DNA of 64,000 nucleotides from Planctomycetota bacterium (GTDB taxonomy: Bacteria > Planctomycetota > J058 > JAJDCP01), in assembly GCA_029260765.1 (NCBI GenBank), contig JAJDCP010000076.1, forward strand, positions 1-64,000, given 5' to 3'. The position numbers and the translations under genes are program-made. Each line of letters begins with the position of its first letter. Position 1 is the first letter of the stretch. Below, piece by piece: positions 7,644 to 18,200 of the stretch. Below the pieces are notes generated by a model. The model saw nothing but the letters and a program-made list of their open reading frames with translations, was not told the origin of the DNA and did not search any database.

Positions 7644-9914
7644 ATGCCAGAGCCCACCCGCCGTGACGACCTTCAGCCGCGGCCCGGAGAATCCATCCGG
7701 CTGCGCACCGGGCGCACCAGCCACATCTCCTTCAAGGTTCTCCCCGTCCGAGTGGACTGGGAAGCAGGCCAGGGGCGACCGGTCGAGCCCGCGCGCAATG
7801 CGCGCTTCTACCTGCGCCGGCCGGGGGAGAGCGCCTTCTCCTTCTGCCGCAGCGATGCCGAGGGGCTGTTATGGCAGGTGCCGGACGGACTGGCGGATTC
7901 CAAGCGCCGCGAGGCATGCACTCTGGGTCAGAACGAGCAGAGGCCCCTGGAGATCGCCTACGCCTGGGACCCCTGGGACCTCGACGAGCGCCAGCTGCTC
8001 GAACGCGACTTCCCCGCAGACATCGTCCGCCGCCGCGCCATCCCAAGCAACGACGGCGGCCTGCGCATCGAGGTGCCGCGTCCCGAGCAGGCCGAGTTCG
8101 ACTACGTCGTGATCGGCTCGGGGGCAGGCGGCGCCCCCCTGGCTGCGAATCTTGCCCGTGCGGGGCACAAGGTGCTCGTGCTCGAGGCGGGCGGCGACCG
8201 GGGTCACGAGAACATCTACCAGGTCCCGGCCTTCCACGCGAAGTCCACCGAAGACCCGGACATGCGCTGGGACTTCTTCGTGCGCCACTACGAAAACGAG
8301 TCCCTGCAGCTGCGCGACACCAAGTACACCAAAGAGCAGCGGGGCGTTCTCTATCCGCGCGCCGGCACCCTCGGCGGCTGCACTGCCCACAACGCGATGA
8401 TCACAGTCTACCCCCACGATAGCGACTGGGACCGCATCGCCCGCCTGACAGGAGACGCCTCGTGGAACGGCCAGGCGATGCGGCGTTACTTCGAGCGCCT
8501 CGAGCGCTGCCGCCACCGCAAGCGCAAGACCGCAGAGACCAGCCGCCACGGCTTCGACGGCTGGCTCGAGACCACGACTGCAGACGTTTCCCTGGCCTTG
8601 CGCGACTTGCGGTTGGTCAAGGTTCTGGTGGGAGCGCTGCACGAAGCTGTTGAAGAGCGCACCTTCAATCCGATCCGCGAGCTGCGCAAGAACCTCGATC
8701 CCAACGACGCTGCGCTGCAGGCCAAGGACGACGAAGGCCCGCGCATGATCCCGCTGGCCGTCACCGAGAAGAAGCGGCGCAACGGACCGCGTGAGTTCCT
8801 GCTCGACGTGCAGCGGCAGCATCCTGAGCGCGTGCGTATCCAGACCCATACCCTGGCGACACGCCTGCTGCTCGACGAACAGCTGCGCGCCGTCGGAGTC
8901 AAAGTGTTGGAGGGCGCTCACGCCTACCGCGCCGATCCGCAGGCAGGATCTTCGGGCAACCTGCGGAAGCGGCGCGTGTTGGCGCGTCGCGAGGTGATCG
9001 TCTGCGGCGGGGCGTTCAACTCCCCGCAACTGCTCAAGCTGTCAGGGCTCGGCCCCAAGGCAGAGCTCGAACGTCTGGGAATCACCGTCCGCCGCGACAT
9101 GCCCGGGGTGGGAGAGAACCTTCAGGACCGCTACGAGGTCGGTGTGGTCACCGAGATGACCAAAGACTGGAAGCTGTTGAAGGGCTTGCGTTGGCAGGTG
9201 CCGCCACCCGGTGTCGTTCCTGAAGGGGACGATGCTTTTTCGGAATGGCTCGAGGGCAAGGGCACCTACGCGACCAACGGCACAGTGATCGCGATTGTCA
9301 AGCGTTCCAAGCCGGATCTCCCCGATCCCGACCTGTTCATCTTCGGGGCCCCCAGCTACTTCAAGGGCTACTTCCCCGGCTATTCGCAGGAAGTCGAGCG
9401 GCGCAAGAACTGTTTCACCTGGGCCGTGCTCAAGGCTCATACCGAGAACCGTGCCGGCTCTGTGACCCTGCGCAGCAAGGACCCCCGCGACCGCCCCCAC
9501 ATCAACTTCCGCTACTTCGAGGAGGGGAACGACAGTACGGGCCACGACCTCGAAGCGGTCGCCAGCGGCGTCGATTTCGCACGCGGCATCGCCGAGCACT
9601 ACAAAGGCATGGTGCGCCGTGAGCTGGTGCCTGGGCCCGCGGTCGCATCTCGCGAGCAGGTCAAGCAGTTCATCCGCGACGAGGCCTGGGGACATCACGC
9701 CTCCTGCACCTGCCCCATCGGCACCGAGAGCGACCCGATGGCCGTGCTGGACAGTGACTTCAGGGTCCGTGGTAGCCAGGGATTGCGGGTCGTGGACGCC
9801 TCGGTGTTCCCGCGCATTCCGGGCTTCTTCATCGTCTCTGCGGTGTACATGATCTCCGAGAAAGCCTCGGACTCGATCCTTGCGAGCGCGCGGGCCACGG
9901 CGAGGGATGCCTGA
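7644..9914 (+). CDS. GMC-family FAD-dependent oxidoreductase
   Basis: A 756-residue flavoprotein of the glucose-methanol-choline oxidoreductase family, which oxidises alcohol groups. The FAD-binding GSGAGG motif sits near residue 157, within VVIGSGAGGAPLAANLARAG. The GMC signature AGTLGGCTAHNAMI and the second signature region GGAFNSPQLLKLSG follow. The C-terminal catalytic block has HH at residues 684-685 and ends VVDASVFPRIPG. About 150 residues precede the FAD motif; they lack a signal peptide and are an unusual N-terminal extension. The ATG at 7644 has GAGG seven bases upstream; a TTG 18 bases earlier is less likely. The stop overlaps the next start (TGATG), so it is translationally coupled to a secreted PNGase F-like protein. 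The alcohol substrate is unknown. Confidence 0.93.
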   Translation: MPEPTRRDDLQPRPGESIRLRTGRTSHISFKVLPVRVDWEAGQGRPVEPARNARFYLRRPGESAFSFCRSDAEGLLWQVPDGLADSKRREACTLGQNEQRPLEIAYAWDPWDLDERQLLERDFPADIVRRRAIPSNDGGLRIEVPRPEQAEFDYVVIGSGAGGAPLAANLARAGHKVLVLEAGGDRGHENIYQVPAFHAKSTEDPDMRWDFFVRHYENESLQLRDTKYTKEQRGVLYPRAGTLGGCTAHNAMITVYPHDSDWDRIARLTGDASWNGQAMRRYFERLERCRHRKRKTAETSRHGFDGWLETTTADVSLALRDLRLVKVLVGALHEAVEERTFNPIRELRKNLDPNDAALQAKDDEGPRMIPLAVTEKKRRNGPREFLLDVQRQHPERVRIQTHTLATRLLLDEQLRAVGVKVLEGAHAYRADPQAGSSGNLRKRRVLARREVIVCGGAFNSPQLLKLSGLGPKAELERLGITVRRDMPGVGENLQDRYEVGVVTEMTKDWKLLKGLRWQVPPPGVVPEGDDAFSEWLEGKGTYATNGTVIAIVKRSKPDLPDPDLFIFGAPSYFKGYFPGYSQEVERRKNCFTWAVLKAHTENRAGSVTLRSKDPRDRPHINFRYFEEGNDSTGHDLEAVASGVDFARGIAEHYKGMVRRELVPGPAVASREQVKQFIRDEAWGHHASCTCPIGTESDPMAVLDSDFRVRGSQGLRVVDASVFPRIPGFFIVSAVYMISEKASDSILASARATARDA

Positions 9915-11515
9915 TGCGCTGGCTCGCGGTCGGCCTGAGCTGTCTGCTCCTGGCAGCCAGCGCGCAGGAAGTCCAGCTGACAACGGACTTCAGCGCGCCG
10001 GGCGATGCGGTGCTGCGCGCCCATGGCAGCGACCACCCGCCGCTAGTGAGTGAGGGCGGCCTGCAGTTGCTCACGGGCCAGAAGGGCGAGAACAATTCGG
10101 CGGCCTGGCCTGTGGTTGCGCCCGGCAGCTATAGACGCATCGAGGCAGAGCTGAGCTTCCGGCTCGATCCGGCAGCCCACGGCTTCAGCCTCATGCTGTT
10201 GCACAGCAACCACTTCCACAGCTCAGGCCCCGCCTTCGAGCTCTACAAGCCGATGCCGCTGCCCGGCCATCCCAAGCCTGCCGCGCCGCACTGGGACGAG
10301 CCCAATCTGTGGGGCAGCTTCGCCCTGGCCGTCGATACCCACAATCCGCCCACAGACGACCCCTTCGACGCCGCGGGCAACGTCCATAAGCGGCCGCAGC
10401 GCGAGATCAGCCTGCACTACGACGGCAAAGAGCTGGCCAACGCGTTCTGCGAGCCCATGCTCACGGGCGCAGACTCCGTGAAGCTGCAGCTGACGATCGA
10501 GTTCGTCACCGGAGGCGCGGAAGTCTCGGTGGACGTCGACGGGCACGCGGTGTACGAACGCCATTTCCTTCCCCATCTGCTGCCGTATGAGGCTCGTGTA
10601 GCGCTCGGTGCCTGGGGCGCCGACGGAGGTACGCTGCGCATCGACAGCCTGCGGGTGCACTGGCTGCGGCCGGCTGCTGAGTCCCCGCCTGCGCTGACGG
10701 TCGAGGTCGTGCGCAGGGGGGGCACACGGCCGGCAGGCGAGCACGCACAGAGCAGCTACGAGTTGCTGCCTGAGGGCATCGAGCTCGAGCGGGTGTTGCT
10801 GCATTACCGGCTCAACCCGCTGGTCAAGCGCGACGAGTGGGACCGGCTCGGCTGGCTCTATGTCTGGGACGGCGATGCGCGCTACGAGCTGGCGCTCATC
10901 TTGACACCGTTCCGCATGTGGGGAGCGGTCTACGAATACGTGATCGATGTCACCGACTTCGCCTGGTTGCTCCAGGGACGCAGGAAGCTCGACTTCGGGC
11001 CCCGGCGCGGATTCGTGACCGATGTCTCGTTCACCGCCTACCGGCGCCCGGCAGATGTCGAGCCTCTGCCACGCGTGGTCGGCATGGCCAATGTCTGGAA
11101 CGGTGCGGCCCACTTCAACAATCCCGCCTCGGTCGAAGCGACCTTCGGCGTGCGACGGATTCCGGTGCCGGCCGAGGCCCGCGGGGCCAAGCTGCGCATC
11201 TGCGTGACGGGCCATGGCGGGACGGCGGAGTTCAAGCCTCTGCAGCGCACCGTGCGGGTCGGTGGACAGAGCTTCGAGGACACGCTCTGGACCACCGACT
11301 GCTACCTCAATCCCTGGCGCCCCCAGTTCGGCACCTGGAAGTACGACCGCGCCGGTTGGGGCCCGGGAAGCGCGGGCCGGATCTGGGAGATCGACCTGTC
11401 CGCGTTGATCGAACCGGGCAGCGAGCTCGAGCTCGAGTACATCCCCGAGACCATTGAATCGAGCAGTTGGGACAATCATCACGTCGAGTCGCAGTTGGTG
11501 TTCTACGGGGGGTAG
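9914..11515 (+). CDS. Secreted protein: lectin-like domain plus PNGase F-like domain
   Basis: A 533-residue exported protein with signal peptide MRWLAVGLSCLLLAASAQ. Residues ~20-255 resemble a legume-lectin/concanavalin-type beta-sandwich (GFSLMLLHSNHFHSSGPAF, then VSVDVDGHAVYE). From ~260 the sequence resembles peptide-N-glycosidase F: DEWDRLGWLYV near residue 306, IDVTDFAWLL, VTGHGGTAEFKP near 431, and a block around 465-487 ending YDRAGWGPGSAG. The PNGase F active-site glutamate (E206, in CAEW) has an apparent counterpart in TAEF, and its Asp60 may correspond to the Asp of DEWDR. The equivalent of Glu118 is not clear. The family releases N-linked glycans from asparagine, so the predicted role is binding and cleaving glycoprotein glycans outside the cell. 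The assignment rests on remembered motif similarity, not a search. Confidence 0.72.
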   Translation: MRWLAVGLSCLLLAASAQEVQLTTDFSAPGDAVLRAHGSDHPPLVSEGGLQLLTGQKGENNSAAWPVVAPGSYRRIEAELSFRLDPAAHGFSLMLLHSNHFHSSGPAFELYKPMPLPGHPKPAAPHWDEPNLWGSFALAVDTHNPPTDDPFDAAGNVHKRPQREISLHYDGKELANAFCEPMLTGADSVKLQLTIEFVTGGAEVSVDVDGHAVYERHFLPHLLPYEARVALGAWGADGGTLRIDSLRVHWLRPAAESPPALTVEVVRRGGTRPAGEHAQSSYELLPEGIELERVLLHYRLNPLVKRDEWDRLGWLYVWDGDARYELALILTPFRMWGAVYEYVIDVTDFAWLLQGRRKLDFGPRRGFVTDVSFTAYRRPADVEPLPRVVGMANVWNGAAHFNNPASVEATFGVRRIPVPAEARGAKLRICVTGHGGTAEFKPLQRTVRVGGQSFEDTLWTTDCYLNPWRPQFGTWKYDRAGWGPGSAGRIWEIDLSALIEPGSELELEYIPETIESSSWDNHHVESQLVFYGG

Positions 11516-11517
11516 CC

Positions 11518-12840
11518 CTAGCCCCCCAATCCCGGCAGCGCTCCGCGGCTGTCTCCGAACTGCTGCGCCGCCACCCCGGCCATCCCCAACAGCGACAGGT
11601 ACAGATCGCACAGCGGCGTCTCTTTGGGATAGCGCAGGTGCCGCCCGCCTTGCAGCTGGCCCCCACCGCCCCCGAGCAGCAGAATCGGCAGGTTGTCATG
11701 GTTGTGCCGGCTGCCTTCGCCGATGCCACTGCCGTAGACAATCAGCAGGTTGTCCAGCAAGCTGCCCGTCCCCTCTTCCACAGCCGCGAAGCGGTCGAGC
11801 AGACCAGCGAGCTGGTCGACGTGGAAGCGGTCGATGCGCCGGATGGCTTTGAGCTTGTCTGCCTCCTCGCCGTGATGCGACATGCCGTGATGCCCCCCGG
11901 GCACACCCAGCTCCGGGTAGCTGCGGTTGCTGCCCGCATTGCCGAGCATCAAGCTGGCTACGCGTGTCGAGTCCGACTGGAAGGCCAGCGCCAGCAGACT
12001 GCCCATCTGTTGGATATGCTCGGCGCGGCTCTGCGCCACGCCAGGCACCTCGAGCCCAGCAGGCACCTCCTGCGACGGATTCTGCAGCCGAACCTCAAGC
12101 TCACGCACGGCCTCGAGGTATTCCTGCAGCTTGGCTCGGTCGCTGCGGCCCAGCTCAGCCTGCAGACCACGCGCCTGCTCGCGGGAAAGATCGAGGATGC
12201 TGCCGCGGAAGAAGTCGCGGCGGGCGCGTTCTTCGGGCGTGCGCCTCGCCTCGTCGCCGAACAAGCGCTCAAAGACCAGGCGCGGCCGCACCTCTTTGGC
12301 CATCGGCTGCTGGGCGCTGCGCCAGGAGATATTGGAGACGTAGGCGCAGCTGTATCCCGAGTCGCACTGACCCCGGCGGCTCCGCTCGATTCCGAGCTCG
12401 AGTGATGGGAAGCGGGTCTCCCGCCCCAGCCAGGCTGCGGCGAGTTGGTCCACCGACTGCCCATTGCGGAGCTTGTCGCCGCCCGTCTTGACAGGATGTG
12501 CGCCCGTCAAAAAAGCCGCGCCCGCCCGGGCGTGATCTCCGGGACCGTCGCCGTGTGCGCGTGCCCCGTCGAGGGTCAGACCACTGAGCACCAACAGCTT
12601 GTCGCGGTAGGGGGACAGACTCTCCATCACGGGCTGGAGCACAAACTTCTCGCCCTCGGCATCCGGAGTCCATTCCCGCATCAGCTTGCCGTTCGGAGCG
12701 AAGATGAACAGCAGCCGCACCGGCGGCCTGGCCATCACCGGGTCGTCGGCAAGCGCGCGTGGAAGCAGGCTCGGCAGAAAGGGTAGCGCCAGGCAGGCCC
12801 CGGCCTGGCGCAGAAAACGGCGGCGTGAAACAGAGCGCAT
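11518..12840 (-). CDS. DUF1552 family protein with Tat signal
   Basis: A 440-residue exported protein that begins with a near-ideal twin-arginine signal SRRRFLR followed by a hydrophobic stretch to ALADD. The body contains RLLFIFAPNGKLMREWTP, GPGDHARAGAAFLTG, ESLELGIE-like and GGHHGMSHHG segments typical of DUF1552 proteins, which occur next to DUF1592-type cytochromes in planctomycetes, verrucomicrobia and myxobacteria. The family resembles DUF1501/alkaline-phosphatase-like folds, and its biochemical role is unknown. Its ATG overlaps the stop of the upstream DUF1592 gene by one base (TGATG), giving translational coupling. The Tat signal suggests folding with a cofactor in the cytoplasm before export. 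The convergent PNGase F-like gene ends two bases away. Confidence 0.93.
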   Translation of the reverse strand: MRSVSRRRFLRQAGACLALPFLPSLLPRALADDPVMARPPVRLLFIFAPNGKLMREWTPDAEGEKFVLQPVMESLSPYRDKLLVLSGLTLDGARAHGDGPGDHARAGAAFLTGAHPVKTGGDKLRNGQSVDQLAAAWLGRETRFPSLELGIERSRRGQCDSGYSCAYVSNISWRSAQQPMAKEVRPRLVFERLFGDEARRTPEERARRDFFRGSILDLSREQARGLQAELGRSDRAKLQEYLEAVRELEVRLQNPSQEVPAGLEVPGVAQSRAEHIQQMGSLLALAFQSDSTRVASLMLGNAGSNRSYPELGVPGGHHGMSHHGEEADKLKAIRRIDRFHVDQLAGLLDRFAAVEEGTGSLLDNLLIVYGSGIGEGSRHNHDNLPILLLGGGGGQLQGGRHLRYPKETPLCDLYLSLLGMAGVAAQQFGDSRGALPGLGG

Positions 12841-15137
12841 CAAGGTTCTCCACGGCGTAGTTGGAAGGCGTCGAGCTGTACCAGCGCGACGATCAGCTCC
12901 GCAAAGCGATAGTGCGGGGCCAGCCGGACGACCAGCGCATCGATAGCGAGCAGGTCATCGGCGCTCAGGCCGCGCCCGAGAGCATAGATCAACAGCTTGC
13001 GTGCCAGGCAGCGCACAAAGTCCTCGCCACGGCTGCGCAGGTAGCGGCGCAGGTCGGCGGCCCCGTCCAGGGGCACGCCCTTGTACTCTCCACGCGTATC
13101 GATGGCCTGACCGTCTTCATTGCTGCGGAACGCACCGATGGCGTCGAAGCTCTCGAGCGCAAAGCCCAGCGGATCCATCAGCTGATGACAGGATGCGCAG
13201 ACAGGATCGCGCCGGTGGCGCTCGATCCGCTCCCTCACGCTGAGCGGCTCGGCGCCATGCTCGACCTCGGGCAGATCACCGGCCTCCGGAGGTGGTGGAG
13301 GTGGCGGGGCATCCCAGAGCGAGACCAGCACCCACTTCCCGCGCAGCACTGGAGACGTGCGGGTCGCGGTTGAGGTCAGGCTCAAAATGCTCGCCTGGCT
13401 GAGCAGTCCACCGCGCGTGTCGGGCAGGCGCACGCGCCGGAAGCGCGCCCCTTCGATGCCCGGTATGCCATAGTGCTCAGCCAAGCGGCCATTGACGAAG
13501 CTGAAGTCGGCGTCGAGCAGATCCCGCACATCGCGGTTCTCGCGCATCACCGCCTCGAAGAACATCTCCGTCTCCTGCCGCATCGCCGCGCGCAGGGCCT
13601 CATCGAAGCCGGCGAAACGCTGCGGGTCCGGACGCAGGGCATCGAGCTCTCGCAATCCCAGCCATTGGGCGGCAAAACTCTCGACCAGGGCGAAGGCCCG
13701 GGGATCATCGAGCATCCGTTCGACCTGCCCCCCCAGCTCGGCTCGCAGCACGCCGCGTTCCGCCGCCGCGAGCAGCGCCTCGTCCGGCAGACTGCTCCAC
13801 AAGAAGAAGGCCAGCCGCGTCGCCAGCTCGTACTCGTCGAGCGGCTGGATGGCCTGTGGATCTTCAGCTGCGGGCTGGCGCTCTACCTTGAACAGGAAAT
13901 GCGGCGAGACCAGGATGGCCTGGACCGCGTATTGCAATCCCTGCAGGAAGGGCAGCTGCTGTTCGCCCGCCAACAACACCAGCCTGACCAGCTGCTCCAG
14001 CTCTTCTTCACGCACGGGACGGCGGAAGGCGCGCACCGCCAGGGGGCTCAGCACGACCCGCGCCGCTTCCTCCCATCGCTCGGGCTCTTCGGGCACACCG
14101 CGCAGCAGGCGTTGCATCGAAGCAGTCGGAGCGGGCAACGCGAGCGGGCCCTCGATCTCCAACCAATCGACCGCCAGGTTGCGGTCACGCTGGCTGGGAT
14201 CCTCGTTCTCCGGATCGAAGTAGTCGTTGCGGAACGCAAAGGCCAGCTGGCGCCGTCCGGCCTCAAGCCTGAAGCGCCCCTCGATCACGGCAGGTTCGTC
14301 GCGTTCGGCAGCCAGCTCATGCAGAAGCAGCGGCTCTCCGTCGACCAGCAGCGCGACCTCGACCAGCTCGGGACCGGCTTGCTGGCCGTAGGCGCGCGCG
14401 CGCAGCAGATAATCTCCCGCGCAGGGCAGCACCACCTGCGCCTCGACCTCCCCATTCGAGACCAGCACCTGGAAGTCGCCGACCAGGCCCCCACGCACGG
14501 TCCTCTCGCAGTCTTCGGCCTCGAAGCGCGAGGACAGGGGCTGAATCACGGGCAACGCTGCGGCACTCGCCCGCTCGGCGGCATCGAGGTATTTTTCCAA
14601 CAGCATCGGGGGCAGGCTGAGGACATCACCGATGGTGTCGAAGCCATAGCCCGCGTCGTCGACGGGCAGGTCTCGGGCCAGCGGCAGAACCACCCCCAGC
14701 AGCTCATGCACACAGCGCTCGTACTCGTAGCGGTTCAGACGCCGCAGGGTCACCCGGCCTGGGTCGCGCGCTGCGGGCGGGAGCTGCTGCCGCGCCTGTT
14801 CGATCCAGGCGATAATGCGCTCACGCTCTTCGGGCTCGGGATGCTGCGCGGCCCGTCGCGGCGGCATGTCGCCATCGCGCAGGCGCTGCGCGATCTTGTC
14901 CCAGAGTTGCAGCTCTGCGGGCTGCCGAGGCGCATGCTCGAAGAGGTCGAGGCGCAGGTCTGCGGAGGCGGCGTCGCCCGCGTGGCATTCGAGGCAGTAG
15001 CGGGCCAGAAACGGCTGCACCCAGTGCCCGAAGGCCGCGCTGTCCGCGTCGGGGGGAGCTGCGCGCGCCGTCGTTCCCCGCCAGAAGAACATGAGACACA
15101 TAGCAGCCAGCAAAGCCAGCAAAGCGCTCCGTTTCAC
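12840..15137 (-). CDS. DUF1587/1595/1592/1588/1585 multidomain di-haem cytochrome
   Basis: A 765-residue exported protein with a GTG start behind GAGGA and signal sequence MKRSALLALLAAMCLMFFW. Domains in order: a planctomycete-type cytochrome c domain with CLECH at residues 48-52; DUF1587 (LRRLNRYEYERCVHELLG, ~125-145); an inserted carbohydrate-binding-like module (~205-330, RFEAEDCERTVRGG); DUF1595 (~365-400, AVRAFRRPV); DUF1592 (~410-535); DUF1588 (~545-660) with a second haem motif CASCH at 647-651; and DUF1585 (~685-755). A Pro run follows LVSLWDAPP in DUF1588. The protein is predicted to be a periplasmic electron-transfer or oxidising component working with the coupled DUF1552 protein. 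The true reaction of this common pair is not established. TATAGT at 15167-15172 (minus strand) could be its -10 element. Confidence 0.94.
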   Translation of the reverse strand: MKRSALLALLAAMCLMFFWRGTTARAAPPDADSAAFGHWVQPFLARYCLECHAGDAASADLRLDLFEHAPRQPAELQLWDKIAQRLRDGDMPPRRAAQHPEPEERERIIAWIEQARQQLPPAARDPGRVTLRRLNRYEYERCVHELLGVVLPLARDLPVDDAGYGFDTIGDVLSLPPMLLEKYLDAAERASAAALPVIQPLSSRFEAEDCERTVRGGLVGDFQVLVSNGEVEAQVVLPCAGDYLLRARAYGQQAGPELVEVALLVDGEPLLLHELAAERDEPAVIEGRFRLEAGRRQLAFAFRNDYFDPENEDPSQRDRNLAVDWLEIEGPLALPAPTASMQRLLRGVPEEPERWEEAARVVLSPLAVRAFRRPVREEELEQLVRLVLLAGEQQLPFLQGLQYAVQAILVSPHFLFKVERQPAAEDPQAIQPLDEYELATRLAFFLWSSLPDEALLAAAERGVLRAELGGQVERMLDDPRAFALVESFAAQWLGLRELDALRPDPQRFAGFDEALRAAMRQETEMFFEAVMRENRDVRDLLDADFSFVNGRLAEHYGIPGIEGARFRRVRLPDTRGGLLSQASILSLTSTATRTSPVLRGKWVLVSLWDAPPPPPPPEAGDLPEVEHGAEPLSVRERIERHRRDPVCASCHQLMDPLGFALESFDAIGAFRSNEDGQAIDTRGEYKGVPLDGAADLRRYLRSRGEDFVRCLARKLLIYALGRGLSADDLLAIDALVVRLAPHYRFAELIVALVQLDAFQLRRGEP

Positions 15138-15299
15138 GTGGGGTCCTCGGCAACGTTCCCCTTAGACTATACCAGCTCGTTGCCGTCGTGCGTCTTGGTT
15201 GTGGCGCGATCCCAGGGGTTGCGCATTGCCCTCGGGAAAATACCATCCAAGCCGGAGCGGGCCGCGTCTACCTCATAAATCGCTCTCCAGGAGTCTCCC

Positions 15300-18200
15300 A
15301 TGCACCGTGCTGGACGCATCGACCGATTTACACTGGCCGTTCTCTGTATCGCGCTGCTCGCCGCAGGCCTGACCTTCTGGTGGTTGGGCGGCGACACGCC
15401 GGGTTCCGGGCCGCGATCGAGCGACGAAGCCCAGCCATCGTCCGCGGATGAGGCGCTGTCCGACGACCAGGGCCCCAGCCTCGATGCGGGAGTGGAGCCA
15501 GCTCCGGAGGCCCGCCCCGGCGGCGCAGAAGCGTCCCACACGAGCTTGCGCAGCGATGCCACCGTACCTGAAAACGTACCGACACCCGGGTCCGACGACG
15601 TCGCCATGCACACGCTGCCCCTCCCCGGCGGACCCCTCTCCCCCGGCTCCTCTACCGACGACGTACCTGCCGAAGAGCGCGCCGGGGTACGTGGCCGGGT
15701 GGTCGATAGCAGCGGGCGGCCGTTGGCTGGGGTGCACGTCAGCATCGGCCACAGCCCGGAATTCGCGGGCAGCACGCTGGCACTCGACCCCGCTATTTTC
15801 GGCGCGATGGCCGAGAACGTGTCCGGTGCCGAGGCCACCACCGATGCCGATGGGCGCTTTGAGATCCTCGATCTCCATCCAGCCCGCGCGCCGGTGCTGT
15901 CGTTCAAGCCGCCCCAGGGATTCCTCAGCAAGCGGCAGAAAGCTCCGACCCTGCGCAGTGGTGAAGTGGTCGACGCAGGCACCATCCACATCGAGCGGCC
16001 CGGCAGCATCCAAGGCGTCGTGCGGGACGGCGAGGGCCGCCCGATCGAGGGTGCCCTGGTGCGCCTGGGTGAGCCACTGCCTGAGGGCGTGCAGATGTTC
16101 CACGCTGAAGGCGGGGATGGCGCCCGCTTCATGATGGTGCAGCTCGCGGTGGAGGCGGACAGCGTTGTGGAGGAAACCGAGGATCCTGGGGAAGCCGACC
16201 CGCGCGAGATCCGCCAGCAGTTCCCGGGTGTCGCCCGTAGTGACGCGGAGGGGCGCTTCGAGCTCACAGAGGTGCGTCCGGGCCAGCACCTGGTCTCCGC
16301 CCGCCTGAAGGGCTACCGCGATGCCAGACTCGAACCTGTCGAAGTCGAGGAAAGCGCGACCACCGGACCCATCCAGCTGGTGATGGCGCAACCCCTGCAG
16401 CTGCTGGTGCGGGTCCGCGATCAGGAAGGTCTGCCGATCGAGGGTGCGCGGGTACGCGCCGGCACAGGCAGAATGGGGGGGATGAGCTTCCATGAAAGCC
16501 CCCGGGGGAGCGACGCAAACAGCAGCACGACCGACGGCTCAGGCGAGGTGCGCTTTGCCGACTTGAATGACAGCGAGATCGCGCTGAGCGTGCGTGCCGA
16601 TGGCTATGCACTGCACGAGAGCAAGCTCAAGCTCAGCGCCGAAGGGGCCAACCTGCGGGAAGTCACACTGCAGCCGGCGGGCGCGTTGCGCGGCAGGGTG
16701 CTCGACTTCGAGGGCAAGCCTCTGGCAGGTGCGCAGTTGCTCCTGCGCCGGCTCGGTGAGAATCCCTCGTTTGCGCACAGCTTCGGAGCGGGCGAACAGA
16801 CTGGAGCCGACGGCCGCTTCGTGCTCGACGGTCTAGAGCCAGGCCCGCACGAGCTCGAGGTCTCGCACGACGCCTGCGAAGACGCGAGTTTTGGCCCGTT
16901 CGCCGTCGAACAAGGGGCATCGCTGGACGTCGGAGACCTGCGCATGAAGGCCGCGGGCAGCATCGAGGTGCGGGTTGTGGATGCAGCCGGAGAGCCGCTG
17001 GCTGGTGCGACGGTGTCCCTCGGAACAGTCGGCACGTTCGCCTCCATCAGTGTGGAATCCGACGGCGCCGCCCTGTTCGTCTCCGACGGTATGGCAAAGA
17101 CGACCAGCGACGACGACGGACGGGCGCTGCTGACGGGCGTTGAGCCGGGAACGCACACGGTGCGTGCGCACAAGGACGGCCTGGGCGAAGGCTTCGCCGA
17201 TGCGGTCGAGGTGCTCTCAGGCGGGACTGTGCAGGTCGAGATCAGCGTGGGTCAGGCCGGTCGTGTCGAGGGCGTCGCCAAGCGGGCTGGCGGTGAGCTC
17301 CATGCCAACCTCGACCTGGGGCTCTACCGGGAAGGGGCCGGCATGATGGCTGTCGCCCACTGCCGGACCGACGCGCAGGGGCGTTTTGTGCTCGAGCAGG
17401 TGGCGCCCGGTTTCTACCGGCTGGGACAGGAGATGGGCCACGATGGGCACGGGCCGGTCTTCGAGGTGCGCGACGGGGCGACCACTTGGCAGGACTTCGA
17501 GGAAGCGGCGCGGCTGCGCATCGCCGGCAAGATTCTGCGCGCCGATGGCAGCCCCGCTGCGGGCCTGGCGCTGAGCGTCGGTTGGATGAGCCCGGTCGCC
17601 GATGGAGCCTGGACCGTGCGCTGGCCGAGCGCCGAGGGCTACAGCGACGAGCAGGGCCGCTTCAGCTTTGAGGATGTGGCAGAGACCGGAGGCCTCGGTC
17701 TGCAAGTCACGGTGTCGGCGGAGGAGCGCTATGTCTATCCTCTCGACGCCCGTGGGCCGGAGTTGGAGGCGCTACTATTCATGCTTCGCCACGATTGGAT
17801 GGAAAGCGGTGCAAGCCTCGAGGTGCTGATGCTCGACGCCATCCACGGTCAGCCCACCCCTGGCGCAATCCTGATCGTCTCGCGACTCAATCCGCCAGCA
17901 GGCAGCCCCGCGTTCCGCCGCGAGCTGGCCGCTGATGCAGAGGGGCAGATCGGCCTCGAGGGCTTGGAGCCTGGCAATTACCGACTGGAAGGAGTACAGC
18001 CCGGAGCCGCCCTGGAGGTCCGGGACCTCGAGATGGAAGCAGTCTGCCACTATGCATTGCGGATCGCGCTCCACCCCATCGGGCATCTGCTCTTCAACGT
18101 GCGTTCGGCCAGCGGAGCCCAGGGAACCGTGCGCATCGAAGCCACCCTCGAAGGCGAGCCGGATGCGACCAGAGTGCGTAGCGGAGAGCTGGGAGAGATG

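Noticed and set aside
10223..11611. Minus-strand frame antisense to the PNGase F-like gene
   Set aside because: No recognisable domain; the opposite strand encodes a clear signal peptide and family motifs.
13473..15278. Plus-strand frame of about 600 codons
   Set aside because: Antisense shadow of the DUF1592 gene.
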